A program made the position numbers and the translations under genes. Below, piece after piece: positions 1-7,814 of a stretch of 64,000 bases of DNA. The notes below the pieces were generated by a model, which ran no database searches, was not told where the DNA came from, and saw only the letters and a program-made list of their open reading frames with translations. The first letter of the stretch is position 1; each line of letters starts with the position of its first letter. Source of the stretch: Belnapia sp. F-4-1 (GTDB lineage: Bacteria > Pseudomonadota > Alphaproteobacteria > Acetobacterales > Acetobacteraceae); contig NZ_KN676113.1 in the NCBI RefSeq assembly GCF_000802185.1, positions 956,372 to 1,020,371 on the forward strand, written 5' to 3'.

Positions 1-2
1 TG

Positions 3-950
3 CTCGCCGAGAAGCTGCCGCAGGTGGTGCTGCTCGGCCCGGCCATGCTGGCGGCGGGGCTGCTGGTCGGAGCCGATGCGCCGACGCTCCGGCGCTTCAC
101 CGCGGCGGTGGTGCCGATCGGGCTGCTGGTCGGGGCAGGCATCGCCTGGGGGCTGGCGCGGGATGCGGTGGTGCTGGGCGGCGAGGTCGGCGCCGACCCG
201 GCGCGCATCCGGGTGCAGTACCAGCTTGCCGGGCTGGCGATCGCCTGCGCCGGCGGGCTGGCGGCGGTGCGGCTGACCGAGGCCGTGGGCTGGGCGCGGC
301 TGGGCTGGGGGCTCGTGGTGCTGGGGTTGGCGGCGGCCTCGCTGGTGCCGGGGGGCCGGGCGGCGGCGCTCGGCCTCGGGCTCGGGCTCGCGGGGGCGCC
401 GGCGCTGCGCTTCTGGCTGCTGCGGCGGCCGCGGGCTGCGCTCGGCTGGCTTGCCGGGGTGGCGCTGGCCGCGACGGGCGGGCTCGCCCTGCTGCTGGCC
501 ATGCCGGAGGAGGCCGCTATCCTCCGCACCCTCGACCGGTTCTTCGGCGACCCGGCGGAGGCGACGCCGACCCGCATCCTGCTCTGGGGCGAAGCGCTGC
601 GCTGGGCGGGCGAGGCGGCGCCCTTCGGCCTCGGCACCGGCGGCTTCACCCTGGCCGCCGGCAGCGGCGACGACCGCAGCCTGCACCCGCACAACCATGC
701 GCTGGAGATGCTGGCGGAGGCCGGGCTGCCGGGCTTCGCCTTCTGGCTGATGGCCTTCGGCGGGGGCGCAGGGCTGGCACTGCTGCGGGCGCCGCTGGTG
801 GCACCGGGGCGGGCGGCGCGCATCGCCGCGCTGACGCTGCCGGTGGCGCTGACCGCCATGGTTTCGACCGATCTGGGCAACCGGATGGTCTGGTTCGCCC
901 TCGGCCTGCTGCTCTCGCTCGGGGTGGAGGCGCGGGAGCGGCATGTATGA
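3..950 (+). CDS. O-antigen ligase / polymerase family membrane protein (5'-partial)
   Basis: The frame is open to the left edge, so the start lies outside the window; about 315 codons remain. The product is almost entirely hydrophobic segments separated by short Arg-rich loops, as in Wzy/WaaL polysaccharide polymerases and ligases. The periplasmic-loop signature LHPHNHALEMLAEAGLPG at 679-732 is the hallmark of the Wzy_C family, which joins lipid-linked glycans or transfers them to an acceptor at the outer face of the inner membrane. Its stop overlaps the start of the next gene by 8 bases, so the two are co-translated parts of one exopolysaccharide or O-antigen locus extending leftwards. Ligase versus polymerase cannot be decided from sequence alone. 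Confidence 0.8.
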   Translation, partial: LAEKLPQVVLLGPAMLAAGLLVGADAPTLRRFTAAVVPIGLLVGAGIAWGLARDAVVLGGEVGADPARIRVQYQLAGLAIACAGGLAAVRLTEAVGWARLGWGLVVLGLAAASLVPGGRAAALGLGLGLAGAPALRFWLLRRPRAALGWLAGVALAATGGLALLLAMPEEAAILRTLDRFFGDPAEATPTRILLWGEALRWAGEAAPFGLGTGGFTLAAGSGDDRSLHPHNHALEMLAEAGLPGFAFWLMAFGGGAGLALLRAPLVAPGRAARIAALTLPVALTAMVSTDLGNRMVWFALGLLLSLGVEARERHV

Positions 951-1533
951 GCGGGGCGGCAAGCGGCTGCTCGACCTGGCCGGCGCCGGGCTGCTGCTGC
1001 TGCTGCTGGCGCCGGTGCTGGGGCTCACGGCGCTCGCGGTGCGGATGCGGCTCGGGCGGCCGGTGCTGTTCCGGCAGCAGCGGGCAGGGCGCGGCGGACG
1101 GCCCTTCACCCTGCTGAAATTCCGCAGCATGGCCGAGGGGCCGGGCAGCGACGCGGCCCGTCTCGGCCGCTTCGGGCGGTGGCTGCGGGCGAGCGCGCTC
1201 GACGAGCTGCCGCAGCTTCTCAACGTGCTGCGCGGCGAGATGAGCCTGGTCGGGCCGCGGCCGCTGCCCGTCGCCTACACGCCCCTCTACCGCCCGGCGC
1301 AGGCGGCGCGGCTCCGCGTGCGGCCAGGGCTGGCCGGGCTGGCGCAGGCGGCAGGGCGGAACGCGCTGCCCTGGGGGCCACGCCTCGCCCTCGATGCGCG
1401 CTATGCGGCACGGCAAAGCCTCGGCGGCGACCTTGCGCTGATGCTGCGCTGCACGCTGCTGGTGCTGCGCGGCCGCGGCGCCAGCGCGCCGGGCCACGCC
1501 ACCATGCCGGCTTTCAGCGGCGAAGCGGATTAG
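943..1533 (+). CDS. Undecaprenyl-phosphate sugar phosphotransferase (bacterial sugar transferase)
   Basis: This 196-aa protein has one N-terminal membrane hairpin (LLDLAGAGLLLLLLAPVLGL) followed by the conserved catalytic region: FRQQRAGRGGRPFTLLKFRSM, then LDELPQLLNVLRGEMSLVGP. These are the PF02397 motifs of small PglC/WcaJ-type phosphoglycosyl transferases, which move a sugar-1-phosphate onto undecaprenyl phosphate to prime polysaccharide synthesis at the inner membrane. Its length matches the short monotopic class. The start overlaps the stop of the upstream ligase/polymerase gene. The sugar specificity is not readable. The next gene lies on the other strand and ends 4 bases inside this one. 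Confidence 0.9.
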   Translation: MYERGGKRLLDLAGAGLLLLLLAPVLGLTALAVRMRLGRPVLFRQQRAGRGGRPFTLLKFRSMAEGPGSDAARLGRFGRWLRASALDELPQLLNVLRGEMSLVGPRPLPVAYTPLYRPAQAARLRVRPGLAGLAQAAGRNALPWGPRLALDARYAARQSLGGDLALMLRCTLLVLRGRGASAPGHATMPAFSGEAD

Positions 1534-3011
1534 CCGCCCTCACCCCGCGCCAGTTGGCGCAACGCCTCCAGCCGGACCTTGCCGAGGGCGGTCCGCGGCA
1601 GCGCCTCCACCGTCACCACGGCGCGCGGATGCTTGAAACGGGCGAGCCGGTCCTTGCAATAGGCCAGCATCCGCGCCGCGTCGAAGTCCGGGCCGGGGAC
1701 GACGATGGCGACCGGCACCTCGCCCCAGCGCGGGTCGGGCCGGCCGCAGACGGCGCATTCCAGCACGCCCGGTGCGCCGCGCAGCACGCGCTCCACTTCC
1801 GCCGGATAAACGTTCTCGCCACCCGAGATGATGAGGTGCTTGCGCCGGTCGGTGAACCAGAAGCGGCCATCCGCATCGCGCCAGCCAAGGTCGCCGGTGG
1901 CGAACCAGCCGTCGCGCCAGGGCTCCTCGCCTTCCTCCGGCGCGTTCCGGTAGCCGCGGGCGACGTGCAGGCCCTTCACCTCGATCTCGCCGACCTCGCC
2001 CGCGGGCAGCGGCTCGCCCTCCGCATCGACGATGCGGGCGGCGCCGTGCAGCGCCTGGCGGCCGATGGAGCCGGGATGCGCCAGCGCCTCCGCCCGTGTC
2101 TGGTAGATGGCGATCGGCCCCGTCTCCGTCGCGCCATAGACCTGCTGCACGGGGATGCCGCGGGCGTGGAAGGCCTCGATCAGCGGCAGCGGCACCTCGG
2201 AGGAGCCGGCGCCGACGGCGCGCAGGCTGGAAAGGTCGGCCGTCGCCCAGAGCGGATGCTCGACCAGCGCCTGCATCACCGCCGGCACCAGCAGGCTCAG
2301 CGTCGGCCGGCTGCGGGCGCAGGCGAGGAAGAAGGCCTCCGGCTCGAAGCGCGGCAGCAGCACAACCTCGGCGCCGAACAGCAGCGCCGGCAGGGTCTGG
2401 ATGTTGAGGCCGCCGAGATGGAACATCGGCAGCACCGTCAGCACGCGGTCCGCCCCGGCCAGCGCATGCATGTGCTGGCTGTTGATGGCGTTGACCATCA
2501 CCGCGCGATGGTCGAGCGCGACGCCCTTCGGATGGCCCGTCGTGCCGCTGGTATAGGCCAGCAGCATCGGGTCCTCCATCTCGGTCAGCGGCGTGACGCC
2601 GAGCAGGCAGGGGCCCGGCGCGTCGCGCCAGGCCTCGGCGGCGTCGAGGACGGGGCAGTCCTTCGGCGCGGCGCGGCGGGCGGGCATCGCCATCTCCGGC
2701 AGGGCGAAGAGCGCGGCGGCGCCGGAATCGTCGAGGATGTGGCGCAACTCGGGCGGCGCCAGGCGCCAGTTCAGCGGCAGGAACAGGCAGCCGAGCCCAG
2801 CGCAGGCGAGGGCCAGGACGATCTGGCCGGGATGGTTGTGACCGAGATAGGCGATGCAGTCGCCATGGCCGTAGCCCCTCGCCTCCAGCATGGCCGCCGC
2901 GGCATGGATGCGGCGGGCGAGTTCGGCATAGGTGATCTGCTCGTCACCGAAGGTCAGCGCAATGGAATCGGGAGCGTGTTCGGCATGGCGCAGGATGATG
3001 CTGCAGATCAA
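1530..3011 (-). CDS. Acyl-CoA synthetase (AMP-forming, class I adenylate-forming)
   Basis: A 493-aa ANL-superfamily ligase that should adenylate a carboxylic acid and load it on CoA. Visible motifs are the P-loop YTSGTTGHPKG, YGATETGP, GWFATGDLG, the hinge TDRRKHLIISGGENVYP and the C-terminal lysine loop PRTALGKVR. The TTG start at 3011 overlaps the TGA stop of the upstream acyl-CoA dehydrogenase (TTGA); the frame continues upstream only as a shadow of that gene, which is why the TTG was chosen. It is the last gene of a four-gene leftward operon with the dehydrogenase, an alpha/beta hydrolase and a NicX-like dioxygenase, suggesting activation of an acid released by ring cleavage. The substrate is unknown. 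Confidence 0.9.
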   Translation of the reverse strand: MICSIILRHAEHAPDSIALTFGDEQITYAELARRIHAAAAMLEARGYGHGDCIAYLGHNHPGQIVLALACAGLGCLFLPLNWRLAPPELRHILDDSGAAALFALPEMAMPARRAAPKDCPVLDAAEAWRDAPGPCLLGVTPLTEMEDPMLLAYTSGTTGHPKGVALDHRAVMVNAINSQHMHALAGADRVLTVLPMFHLGGLNIQTLPALLFGAEVVLLPRFEPEAFFLACARSRPTLSLLVPAVMQALVEHPLWATADLSSLRAVGAGSSEVPLPLIEAFHARGIPVQQVYGATETGPIAIYQTRAEALAHPGSIGRQALHGAARIVDAEGEPLPAGEVGEIEVKGLHVARGYRNAPEEGEEPWRDGWFATGDLGWRDADGRFWFTDRRKHLIISGGENVYPAEVERVLRGAPGVLECAVCGRPDPRWGEVPVAIVVPGPDFDAARMLAYCKDRLARFKHPRAVVTVEALPRTALGKVRLEALRQLARGEGG

Positions 3012-4249
3012 TCGGTCTCGCCCTTCTTGTAGAGGCAGTCCCGGCCGAGCCGGTCGACGCAGAGTTCCGCTGTCCAGGGCAGCATGAGCGAGCCGCAACG
3101 CGCATCGCGGTAGAGGCGTTCGAGCGGGAGCGACTTCAGCATCGCCTGGCCGCCGCAGGTGCGGACCGCGCGGGCGGCGATGGCGGCGGCATTCTCCATC
3201 ACGCTGTGCTGCGCGGCCCAGGCGCGCTGCACCTGCTCCGGCGAGGGGTCGGGACCGGCCTCGGTGACCGCCTGGAACCACAATGCCTTGGCCTGTTCCA
3301 GCGCTATGCGCATCTCGGCGACGGCGATCTGTTTGGTGGCGTACATGCGCCGCTTCACCGGCGGCATCCCCGGCACCTCGCCGCGCAGATAGGCGACGGT
3401 GAAGTCGTAGGCCGCCTGGGCGATGCCCATATAGGTCGGGCTCAGCGTCAGGAACATGTGCGGCCAGCGGCTGGCCGCCTGCATGTAGAGGCCGGGCGGC
3501 ATCAGCGCCGCCTCCGCGCCGACCATGACGTCCTCGAACACCAGCGTGCGCGAGACGGTGCCGCGCATGCCGAGCGGGTCCCACTCGCCGGTGACGGAAA
3601 CGCCGGGCGCGTCGCGGGGGATGGCGAGGTAGAGCGTGTCGCGGCGGGAAAGCGGCGCCTCGCCCTCGCGCTGCTCGGTGCAGAGGATGCCGTAATAGTC
3701 GGCATGTCCTGCGAGGCTGGCAAAGATCTTCCGCCCGGTGACGCGCCAGCCGCCGGGGACGGGCCGGGCCACGGTGCCGAAGGCCGCGGCGCCGGCCGCC
3801 GCCGCGCCGCCCTCGGAGAAGGGCTGCGAGTAGACGGCGCCTTCCTCGAGGATGCGCCGGTAGTGCAGGCGGCGGCGGGCATGGTGGGCGTCACGCAGCG
3901 CGGCGTCCATCTCCAGGTCGTCGCTCAGGGCGCCGGTCCAGAGCGTCGAGCAGACATGCATGTTCCAGGTGAGCGCGGTCGCGCCGCAGAAGCGGCCGAG
4001 TTCGGCCGCGGCCAGGCAATAGGCGCGGAAGCCGGCGCCGAGCCCGCCCTCCGCGCGGGGGATGCAGAGGCCGAGCAGGCCGTTCGCCGCCATGTCGCGG
4101 TAATTCTCGGTCGGGAAGCGCGCCTCGCGGTCCCAGAGGGCGGCCCGCGGGGCGAGCACGGCTTCGCCGAACTCGCGCGCCATGGCGGTGAGCGCGGCCT
4201 CCTCCGGCGTCAGGCGGAAGGCGGCGGGGTCGAAGAGCGGCGCGGCCAT
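3008..4249 (-). CDS. Acyl-CoA dehydrogenase
   Basis: A 413-aa protein of the usual length for FAD-dependent acyl-CoA dehydrogenases. The N-terminal helical domain is followed by the flavin-binding beta domain around GWRVTGRKIFASLAGHADYY and the C-terminal helical bundle (RTCGGQAMLKSLPLERLYRDAR), where the family binds FAD and substrate. It should introduce an alpha-beta double bond in an acyl-CoA. It starts 4 bases after the hydrolase stop, with GAGGGG upstream, and overlaps the following ligase start by 4 bases, so all are translated together. The family also contains nitroalkane oxidases and flavin monooxygenases, so the exact reaction is uncertain. Confidence 0.88.
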   Translation of the reverse strand: MAAPLFDPAAFRLTPEEAALTAMAREFGEAVLAPRAALWDREARFPTENYRDMAANGLLGLCIPRAEGGLGAGFRAYCLAAAELGRFCGATALTWNMHVCSTLWTGALSDDLEMDAALRDAHHARRRLHYRRILEEGAVYSQPFSEGGAAAAGAAAFGTVARPVPGGWRVTGRKIFASLAGHADYYGILCTEQREGEAPLSRRDTLYLAIPRDAPGVSVTGEWDPLGMRGTVSRTLVFEDVMVGAEAALMPPGLYMQAASRWPHMFLTLSPTYMGIAQAAYDFTVAYLRGEVPGMPPVKRRMYATKQIAVAEMRIALEQAKALWFQAVTEAGPDPSPEQVQRAWAAQHSVMENAAAIAARAVRTCGGQAMLKSLPLERLYRDARCGSLMLPWTAELCVDRLGRDCLYKKGETD

Positions 4250-4253
4250 GCGT

Positions 4254-5036
4254 TCAGTCCCCTCCCACCCGGTCGAGGAAGCTGGTCAGCATGATGTTGA
4301 CGTCGCTCGGCCGTTCGAGATGGGCGAGGTGCCCGGCATCGGCGATGATCGCCATCCGCGCGCCGGGAATGGCGCTCGCCGTCCAGTGCATGACGTGGAA
4401 GGGGGCGAGCGGATCCGCCTCGCCGACCAGCACGAGGCAAGGCATGTCGAGCCGGCCGAGATCGTCGCGGCGGTCGAAGGTGACGAGGGTGGCGAGCGCG
4501 GCGCGGTAGCCCGCCTCCGGCACCGCCGCCATGCTGGCGATGGCGGCCGGGGCGGCGGCCGGGTCGGGATTGTCGCCGAGCATGCGGGCGACGACCTGCG
4601 GCGCGATGTCGGCGAGGCTCTGCCCGGCCTCGAGCGGCGCCAGGCGGTCGGCGAGGAAGCGCTCGCGGAAGGTGGGGTCGCGGCCGCCGAAGGCCGGCGG
4701 GCTGGCATAGAGCGTCAGGCTGCGCACCCGCTCCGGCCAGGTGAGGGCGAATTCCAGCGCCACCATGCCGCCGATCGAATGGCCGACGAGGTCGGCGCGC
4801 TCCAGCCCCGCCGCGTCCAGCATCCGCCCGAGCGCGGCGGCAAGCGCGGGAAAGCCCGGCTCCACCGGCGCCGAGGCGCCGTAGCCCGGCATGTCCCAAG
4901 CAAGCACGCGATACCCGGCGAGCGCCGGCAGGGTCGGTCCCCAGAGTCCGGCATTCCCGCCGAGCCCGTGCAGGAGGACGATGGCGCGCCGGCCCTCGCC
5001 ATGCTCCTGCCAGGCGGGGATCGGGGCCTCGGTCAT
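4254..5036 (-). CDS. Alpha/beta hydrolase (NicD / 3-oxoadipate enol-lactonase-like)
   Basis: A 260-aa alpha/beta hydrolase. VLLHGLGGNAGLW forms the oxyanion region, VGHSIGGMVAL carries the nucleophile Ser87, and GHLAHLERP near the C terminus gives the catalytic His. The chosen ATG overlaps the TGA of the upstream NicX-like gene (ATGA); an open frame further upstream is a shadow. In aerobic nicotinate degradation NicD is an alpha/beta hydrolase that deformylates N-formylmaleamate, the product of NicX, and here a NicX-like gene sits directly upstream. That makes a NicD-like role plausible, but enol-lactone hydrolases look the same at this level. Confidence 0.85.
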   Translation of the reverse strand: MTEAPIPAWQEHGEGRRAIVLLHGLGGNAGLWGPTLPALAGYRVLAWDMPGYGASAPVEPGFPALAAALGRMLDAAGLERADLVGHSIGGMVALEFALTWPERVRSLTLYASPPAFGGRDPTFRERFLADRLAPLEAGQSLADIAPQVVARMLGDNPDPAAAPAAIASMAAVPEAGYRAALATLVTFDRRDDLGRLDMPCLVLVGEADPLAPFHVMHWTASAIPGARMAIIADAGHLAHLERPSDVNIMLTSFLDRVGGD

Positions 5037-6070
5037 GGCAGCAGCCTTCCTTCCTCCACCACCGCCTCGCCATCGAGGGTGATGGTGCAGTTGCGGACGG
5101 GGATGTCGAAATGCCCCTCGGTGAAGCGGCCGGCGAATTCGTTGGCGCCGGTCGAGAACAGGAAATTGCCGGCGAAGGCGCGCAGCTCCGTGCCGTTGGT
5201 GTCGCGCCGGTCGTAGAAGGCAAGCGCCTCGTAGCGCGCGCGCGGGTTGAGGCCCCAGCCGACATGCGAGACGGCATAGGCGGCGCGGTCGCCCCAGGCC
5301 GAGAGGTAGCGCCGCATCATCTCGGCATCGGCCCCCTCCCCTTCGACAGCGACGATGTGGTCGTCCGCGAGCGTCAGGCGCACCGCGCGCTCCAGGTAGC
5401 GCTTGAAGGTCAGGTTCACGTCGCCCGCGTCCAGCACCAGGGTGCCGTGGACGCTGCCGGCGCGCGGGAAGGCGACGAGGATGCCGCCCGGCCAGTGCGC
5501 GACGGTGCCCGGCCGGTCGGTCCAGCCCCAGACGCCGGCGACGGCGGCGCCTTCCATCACCACATGCAGGTCGGTGCCGGCGGCGGAGGTGACATGCATC
5601 CGCCGGGCGGCGCGGGCGCGCCTCACCGCGGCCTTCACCGGCGCCTCGTCCTCGGGGCGGGGGACGAGGCGGGCGAGGATCTCCGGGTGCTCGTTCGAGA
5701 CCATCAGCACCCGGCTGCCCGCCTTGAGGATGGCGGGGAGTTCGGGCGCGTGCAGCAGCCCCTCCACCGTCAGGTCGAGGATGAGCGGTGCCGCGGCGAG
5801 GGCCGCCATCACCCCGGGATGGCCGCCGATGGCGCGCGAGGCGCCGGTGGAGCGCACTGGCACCGGGGCGGTGGAGGCGGAGGTCGGCAGGATGCAGCGG
5901 AAGGGCCGGCAGCCGAGGCGGAGGGCGGCGAGTTCGGCGAGGTCGAGGTTCAGCGCTCGGGACTGGCTTTCGCCGAGGAGGCAGACGGGCAATCCCGCTC
6001 CGGCGCCGCAGAGCCGCAGCACGGCCTCGAAGGCCTCGACCCAGGGTGCTTCGATCCGGTCGGCAAGCAT
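5033..6070 (-). CDS. NicX-like metal-dependent ring-cleavage dioxygenase (M29-like fold)
   Basis: A 345-aa protein resembling 2,5-dihydroxypyridine 5,6-dioxygenase (NicX), an iron enzyme with an aminopeptidase-T-like fold. His269 (in SHVGWGLNP) and the His320-x-Asp322 pair (EGHFDIP) match in type and spacing the reported NicX ligands His265, His318 and Asp320. The start ATG at 6070 is preceded by AGGAGGGAAC, a strong ribosome site, so the ATG 51 bases upstream was rejected. It is first in the operon and divergent from a MarR regulator, as NicR regulates nic genes in Pseudomonas. No nicC, nicF or nicE neighbour is visible, so the substrate may not be dihydroxypyridine; some relatives are annotated only as leucyl aminopeptidases. 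Confidence 0.75.
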   Translation of the reverse strand: MLADRIEAPWVEAFEAVLRLCGAGAGLPVCLLGESQSRALNLDLAELAALRLGCRPFRCILPTSASTAPVPVRSTGASRAIGGHPGVMAALAAAPLILDLTVEGLLHAPELPAILKAGSRVLMVSNEHPEILARLVPRPEDEAPVKAAVRRARAARRMHVTSAAGTDLHVVMEGAAVAGVWGWTDRPGTVAHWPGGILVAFPRAGSVHGTLVLDAGDVNLTFKRYLERAVRLTLADDHIVAVEGEGADAEMMRRYLSAWGDRAAYAVSHVGWGLNPRARYEALAFYDRRDTNGTELRAFAGNFLFSTGANEFAGRFTEGHFDIPVRNCTITLDGEAVVEEGRLLP

Positions 6071-6102
6071 GTTCCCTCCTATCGATGGCCCGACCACCGG
6101 GC

Positions 6103-6116
6103 AATTCAAATGAATT
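6103..6116. promoter_or_regulatory. Palindromic operator candidate in the nicX-like / marR divergent region
   Basis: The 141-bp gap between the two divergent starts is the only AT-rich stretch nearby. It holds a perfect 14-bp palindrome, AATTCA-AA-TGAATT, 33 bases upstream of the dioxygenase start, next to AT-rich hexamers (TATATT near 6124) that could be promoter elements. MarR-family dimers usually bind such short palindromes between themselves and the operon they control. That this MarR binds here is inference. Confidence 0.5.
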
Positions 6117-6211
6117 AGCACTTATATTTAGGACGTATTATTTCGAAGATTTTCCTCATCGGATTTGGTATCGTATCGAAAGCCCTCAAAGGACGACGCC
6201 GCGATACCGCT

Positions 6212-6676
6212 ATGGAAATTCCCTCTCCGCCCTCAGGGGTTCGCTTCATCGACGACTACCTCGTGTATCTGCTGGCCCGTGCCGCGCACCAGGTTTCCAG
6301 CGAATTCCACGAGCAATTGCGCCGGCGTGGCATTTCGGTCGCGGTCTGGCGCGTGCTGAGCGCCCTCATCGGCAGCGAGGGCGAGACGGTCACCGGCCTC
6401 GCCGAGATCTGCCTGCTGCAGCAGCCAACCATGACCAAGCTGCTCGACCGCATGGCTCGGTCCGGCCTGGTCTGCCGCAGTCCGGACCAGCGGGACCGCC
6501 GCGTGGTGCGGGTCGGCCTCACAGCGGCCGGGCGGGCAATGGCGGAGGACCTGGCGCTGGCCGCCAAGGCGCATGAGGCGGATTTGCTCGCCCGCCATCC
6601 GCCCGCCGAGGCGGAGGCGATCAAGAACCTGCTCCGCTCCATCCTCGCCCGGCACGACAGGCCGCGGCGGGGATAG
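6212..6676 (+). CDS. MarR-family transcriptional regulator
   Basis: A 154-aa winged-helix protein. The recognition region is TGLAEICLLQQPTMTKLLDRM, and the wing carries the conserved family signature DQRDRRVVRVGLTAAGR. Flanking helices form the dimerisation domain. It reads away from the dioxygenase-hydrolase-dehydrogenase-ligase operon, so it most likely represses that operon until an aromatic or CoA-ester ligand binds, and probably controls itself through the shared 141-bp region. The ligand is unknown. Confidence 0.92.
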   Translation: MEIPSPPSGVRFIDDYLVYLLARAAHQVSSEFHEQLRRRGISVAVWRVLSALIGSEGETVTGLAEICLLQQPTMTKLLDRMARSGLVCRSPDQRDRRVVRVGLTAAGRAMAEDLALAAKAHEADLLARHPPAEAEAIKNLLRSILARHDRPRRG

Positions 6677-6682
6677 GGCCTG

Positions 6683-7747
6683 CTACTGCGCCGGGATGGT
6701 GACCACGGGCGTCGGCTGGCCGCGCCCGCTCTCGGCCAGGACCTGCAGGATATAGGCGAAAGTGAAGCTGGACTTGGAGCGGTAGTCGTCCTGCTCCACC
6801 CAGAACCAGCGCTGGCGGTAGGGCACGGCGGCATAGGCATCCGCCGGGGCACGCGGGCCCTGGCGGATGCGGATCAGCCGCTCGCCGAAGCCGCCATCCG
6901 TCGCGGGGGTATCGCCGCGGGCGACATCCGCCTCCGCCACCTCGATCTGCGCGCCGAGCTCGTAGAGCACCTGGAGGACGGAGCGCGTCAGGATCGCCAC
7001 CTGGCCACGTCCGGCCCGCGTCCGGCCGTAGACCACCTCCGCCTCCCGCTCGGACGGGCCGAGGCCGAGCAGGCTGCGGGCCTGGCGCACCGCCGGCGCG
7101 CTACCCTCGAGCAACAGGAAGACGCGGCCGACGCCGCCACGCCGCTCGAAGCGCAGCCCGACCGCCCCCGCCGCCTGCGCCTGGCGCAATACCCCGACCA
7201 GGGCGAGGAAGCCGCCCGAGGCTTCCTGCGCCTCGCCGCCTCGCGTCGCGCCGTTCGGCATGCCGTTCACCGACTGCACGCCGAGGCGAAAGAGCAGGTC
7301 CACCGGCGCGCCGCTCTGCGCCAGCGACAGCAGCTCCGCCGCCGCCAGCGGCCGCAGGTAGGACTGGGCGAACTGCTCGCCGGTCATCGGCGTGAAGGTG
7401 AAGGTCGGCCGCGTCGTGTACTGCATGGTGCCGGAGAGGGTGGCGTAATTCCCCGGATTGGCGGTGGGGTAGGCGTTCAGCCCGACCTGCCCGGTGGTCT
7501 GGAGCGTGTAGCCGGTGATGACCTGGCTGACCGAAAGGAAGGTCGGCACGTCGGCATAGCGCAGCCGCACCATGTTCAGCAGCATCTGCCGCTTCAGCCC
7601 GTCGCCGAGCGCCTGGGCATAGCCGACCTGGTCGGTGTCGAGCTGCTGCGGCCCGTTGCCGGTGCAGCCGGCGAGCAGCAGGAGGGCCAGCCAGGCATGG
7701 CGGCGGAAGGGTGTGGGGCGGGTCGTCGGCGGGCGGCAAGGCAGCAT
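6683..7747 (-). CDS. Conserved lipoprotein of unknown function
   Basis: A 354-aa protein with a signal peptide ending in the lipobox LLLAGC (Cys28), so it should be lipid-anchored after export. The mature part begins with a conserved-looking helical stretch (LLNMVRLRYADVPTFLSVSQ) followed by mixed alpha/beta sequence with no motif I recognise. It converges on the marR gene, with 6 bases between the stops. No function can be assigned from sequence or neighbours. Confidence 0.75.
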   Translation of the reverse strand: MLPCRPPTTRPTPFRRHAWLALLLLAGCTGNGPQQLDTDQVGYAQALGDGLKRQMLLNMVRLRYADVPTFLSVSQVITGYTLQTTGQVGLNAYPTANPGNYATLSGTMQYTTRPTFTFTPMTGEQFAQSYLRPLAAAELLSLAQSGAPVDLLFRLGVQSVNGMPNGATRGGEAQEASGGFLALVGVLRQAQAAGAVGLRFERRGGVGRVFLLLEGSAPAVRQARSLLGLGPSEREAEVVYGRTRAGRGQVAILTRSVLQVLYELGAQIEVAEADVARGDTPATDGGFGERLIRIRQGPRAPADAYAAVPYRQRWFWVEQDDYRSKSSFTFAYILQVLAESGRGQPTPVVTIPAQ

Positions 7748-7814
7748 CCGGCCGGGGCGGCGTCAACCGACGCCGGGGATGCTATGCTCGCCCGCAAAAC
7801 GGGGAGGAAGCATC

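Noticed and set aside
1179-3032. 617-codon open frame on the plus strand
   Set aside because: It is antisense to the acyl-CoA ligase and the sugar transferase gene, is Arg/Ala-rich with no domain, and arises from high GC.
4254-6104. 616-codon frame that would fuse extra sequence to the alpha/beta hydrolase
   Set aside because: The upstream part is a shadow of the NicX-like gene; the hydrolase start overlaps that gene's stop in the usual ATGA manner.
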